Positions 62,328 to 64,000 of a stretch of DNA of 64,000 nt are shown here, piece by piece. The DNA comes from Glaciimonas immobilis. Lineage in GTDB: Bacteria; Pseudomonadota; Gammaproteobacteria; Burkholderiales; Burkholderiaceae_D. Location: assembly GCF_011947285.1 (NCBI RefSeq), contig NZ_JAAOZT010000002.1, positions 186,001 to 250,000 of the forward strand. The letters run 5' to 3'. Each line of letters begins with the position of its first letter. Position 1 is the stretch's first letter. The position numbers and the translations under genes were made by a program. Below the pieces are notes generated by a model. The model was not told the DNA's origin and ran no database searches. It was given only the letters and a program-made list of their open reading frames with translations.

Positions 62328-64000
62328 ATGAATACTCAAAAATTCCCTGCCTTCGACCCTGCATTGTTATCGCAAGCACCTAAGCTAATGCTGGAACACT
62401 TCACGAAAAATTTGTCCCCTGACGTGACAAAAAGTATGGCGCAAATTGCAGATCCTAACAAATGGTTATCGTGGTTTAGCTCTGTCCCCGGCCAGCCGGC
62501 GACGCCCCCCATTTCTGATGCGCAATTGAATGAAATGGGCATCAAACTGGTGCCCGAAGCGCTTCAGAAACTGCAGCAGGAATACACCGGACAACTCACC
62601 ACGTTATGGGAGGATGCAATCGCTGCGCGCACCCCGGTGTTGGCCGACAGACGTTTTAATGACGCGGCCTGGGCCAGTAATCCAATGTATGCATTTAACG
62701 CAGCGGTGTATTTGCTGAACGCACATTATCTGACCGCTCTGGCCGACGCTGTTGATGCGCCTGTCAAAACCAAACGAAAAATCGGGTTTGCCATTCAGCA
62801 AATGATCGACGCGATGTCGCCCAGCAATTTCCTGGTAACTAATCCTGTTGCACAGCAATTGCTGGTTGATTCTAAGGGCGAGAGTTTGACGCGTGGAATG
62901 GCGCATTTGCTCGCGGATATGCAAAAAGGCAAAATATCCCAGACCGACGAAACAGCTTTTGAAATAGGCAAAGATGTCGCCACTACCGAAGGTTCGATAG
63001 TATTTGAAAACCCTTTATTTCAGCTAATTCAATATAAGCCATTGACCAAAACGGTGCATGAGCGTCCGTTGCTGATCATGCCGCCGTGCATCAATAAATT
63101 TTATATTATGGATTTGCAACCGCAAAATTCGCTCGTGCGATATGCGGTTGAGCAGGGTCATACCGTGTTCTTAATTTCATGGTGTAACGCGGACGAATCG
63201 AATGCTAAAACCACGTGGGATCAATATGTAGAAGAGGGCGGCATCCAGGCTATCCATGTAGTGCAGGAAATCTCCGGTCAGGACCAGGTCAATGCGTTGG
63301 GTTTTTGCGTCGGCGGCACAATTTTGTCATCGGCGCTGGCAGCTATGTATGCACGCGGAGAAAAACCGCTAGCGAGCCTGACCCTTTTAACAGCGTTACT
63401 GGATTTTACCGATACGGGCATTCTTGATGTCTATATCGATGATGCGCAGATCAGTAAGCGTGAGCAAGAAATTGGCTCCGGCGGCCTGATGCCGGGCCGT
63501 GACTTTGCCTCCGCATTTTCCAGCTTGCGTCCGAATGATCTGGTGTGGAATTACGTCGAGTCGAATTATTTAAAAGGTGAAGAGCCAACCGCCTTTGATC
63601 TGTTGTACTGGAACGCCGACAGCACCAATTTGCCCGGCCCAATGTTCTGCTATTACTTGCGGAATATGTATCTGGAAAATTCGCTGAAGGAGCCGGGTAA
63701 ATTGACAGTCGCGGGGGAACGCCTTGACTTGGGGAAAATCGCCGCGCCCACTTTTATTTTTGCTTCGCGGGAAGATCATATTGTGCCATGGACGTCTGCT
63801 TACGCCTCAACGACTTTACTCAATCCCAAGCAAGCTAGTCGCAATCGGTTCGTGCTCGGTGCCTCCGGTCATATCGCTGGTGTGATTAATCCTCCGGCCA
63901 AGAATAAACGCAGCTACTGGACTAATCCGAACGTCGGCGTTGCTGCAGAGAAATGGCTCGATGGTGCGACGGAACATCCGGGCAGCTGGTGGACGGAGTG
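62328..64000 (+). CDS. phaC: Class I poly(3-hydroxyalkanoate) synthase PhaC, 3'-truncated
   Basis: The first 557 codons of a PHA synthase run off the window. It begins MNTQKFPAFDPALLSQAPKL. The catalytic lipase-like box is GFCVGGT with Cys327, and the family core includes PLLIMPPCINKFYIMDLQP, NLVW-type PNDLVWNYVESNYLKGEEPTAFDLLYWN, and GHIAGVINPP with the catalytic His. The catalytic Asp region is REDHIVPW. PhaC polymerises 3-hydroxyacyl-CoA into storage granules. Only about 20-40 residues should be missing. phaA and phaB would be expected just downstream, outside the window. Confidence 0.93.
   Translation, partial: MNTQKFPAFDPALLSQAPKLMLEHFTKNLSPDVTKSMAQIADPNKWLSWFSSVPGQPATPPISDAQLNEMGIKLVPEALQKLQQEYTGQLTTLWEDAIAARTPVLADRRFNDAAWASNPMYAFNAAVYLLNAHYLTALADAVDAPVKTKRKIGFAIQQMIDAMSPSNFLVTNPVAQQLLVDSKGESLTRGMAHLLADMQKGKISQTDETAFEIGKDVATTEGSIVFENPLFQLIQYKPLTKTVHERPLLIMPPCINKFYIMDLQPQNSLVRYAVEQGHTVFLISWCNADESNAKTTWDQYVEEGGIQAIHVVQEISGQDQVNALGFCVGGTILSSALAAMYARGEKPLASLTLLTALLDFTDTGILDVYIDDAQISKREQEIGSGGLMPGRDFASAFSSLRPNDLVWNYVESNYLKGEEPTAFDLLYWNADSTNLPGPMFCYYLRNMYLENSLKEPGKLTVAGERLDLGKIAAPTFIFASREDHIVPWTSAYASTTLLNPKQASRNRFVLGASGHIAGVINPPAKNKRSYWTNPNVGVAAEKWLDGATEHPGSWWTE

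Overview
The window looks like chromosomal DNA of a betaproteobacterium, most likely Burkholderiales and probably Oxalobacteraceae-like (Collimonas/Herminiimonas/Glaciimonas type). This placement is inferred from gene content and order, not from a search. The supporting order is tig-clpP-clpX-lon-(hupB)-tRNA-tRNA-ppiD, then tsaB-rimI-udg, lplT/alr-radA, bamD/rluD-pgeF, a class I PHA synthase and hopanoid-type squalene genes. No insertion sequence, phage or CRISPR array was seen.

Layout. 1-0.9 kb: end of a cytochrome c oxidase operon (subunits III and IV). 1.2-6.0 kb, minus strand: an L-lactate dehydrogenase-like flavoenzyme and hpnC-hpnD-hpnE (squalene synthesis). 6.4-17 kb: tRNA-Leu, creA, the protein quality-control block tig, clpP, clpX, lon, then a 19-bp tandem repeat, a decayed hupB (HU) remnant, tRNA-Val, tRNA-Asp and ppiD. 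17-28.7 kb: a GDSL esterase and an orphan YbbA-like ABC ATPase whose start codons overlap, a small membrane protein, a LysR regulator, a thioredoxin-like protein, tsaB, rimI, family 4 uracil-DNA glycosylase, a DUF1853 protein, lplT, alr and radA. 28.7-30.8 kb: AT-rich, gene-poor DNA with a decayed OmpR-type response regulator, an orphan promoter, a possible small RNA and a small HTH gene. 30.8-34.7 kb: a scattered multistep phosphorelay (HTH-receiver protein, Hpt protein, membrane hybrid kinase). 34.8-51.0 kb, minus strand: a nearly complete MSHA-type type IV pilus cluster, mshI-I2-J-K-L-M-N-Q-A-C-D-O-P-E-G. 51.7-55.8 kb: dinB, then a three-gene operon (olsB-like, PlcP-like metallophosphoesterase, GT4 glycosyltransferase) behind a good Pho-box match. 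55.9-58.4 kb: an aldo/keto reductase with its MerR regulator, and a short-chain dehydrogenase. 58.8-64 kb: bamD, rluD, pgeF, a small membrane protein and a 3'-truncated phaC.

How the genes fit together. The most informative accessory units are: (1) the lipid operon at 53.2-55.8 kb, which reads as a phosphate-starvation programme that removes phospholipid head groups and replaces the lipids with ornithine lipid and glycolipid; (2) the phosphorelay beside the pilus cluster, where kinase, Hpt and DNA-binding receiver could form one His-Asp-His-Asp chain; (3) the pilus cluster itself, with the inner-membrane assembly genes first, then a large MshQ-like surface protein with an unusual beta-solenoid-like N-terminus, then pilins and motor. 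Core genes otherwise follow familiar proteobacterial synteny, so the broken hupB between lon and ppiD stands out as a recent loss.
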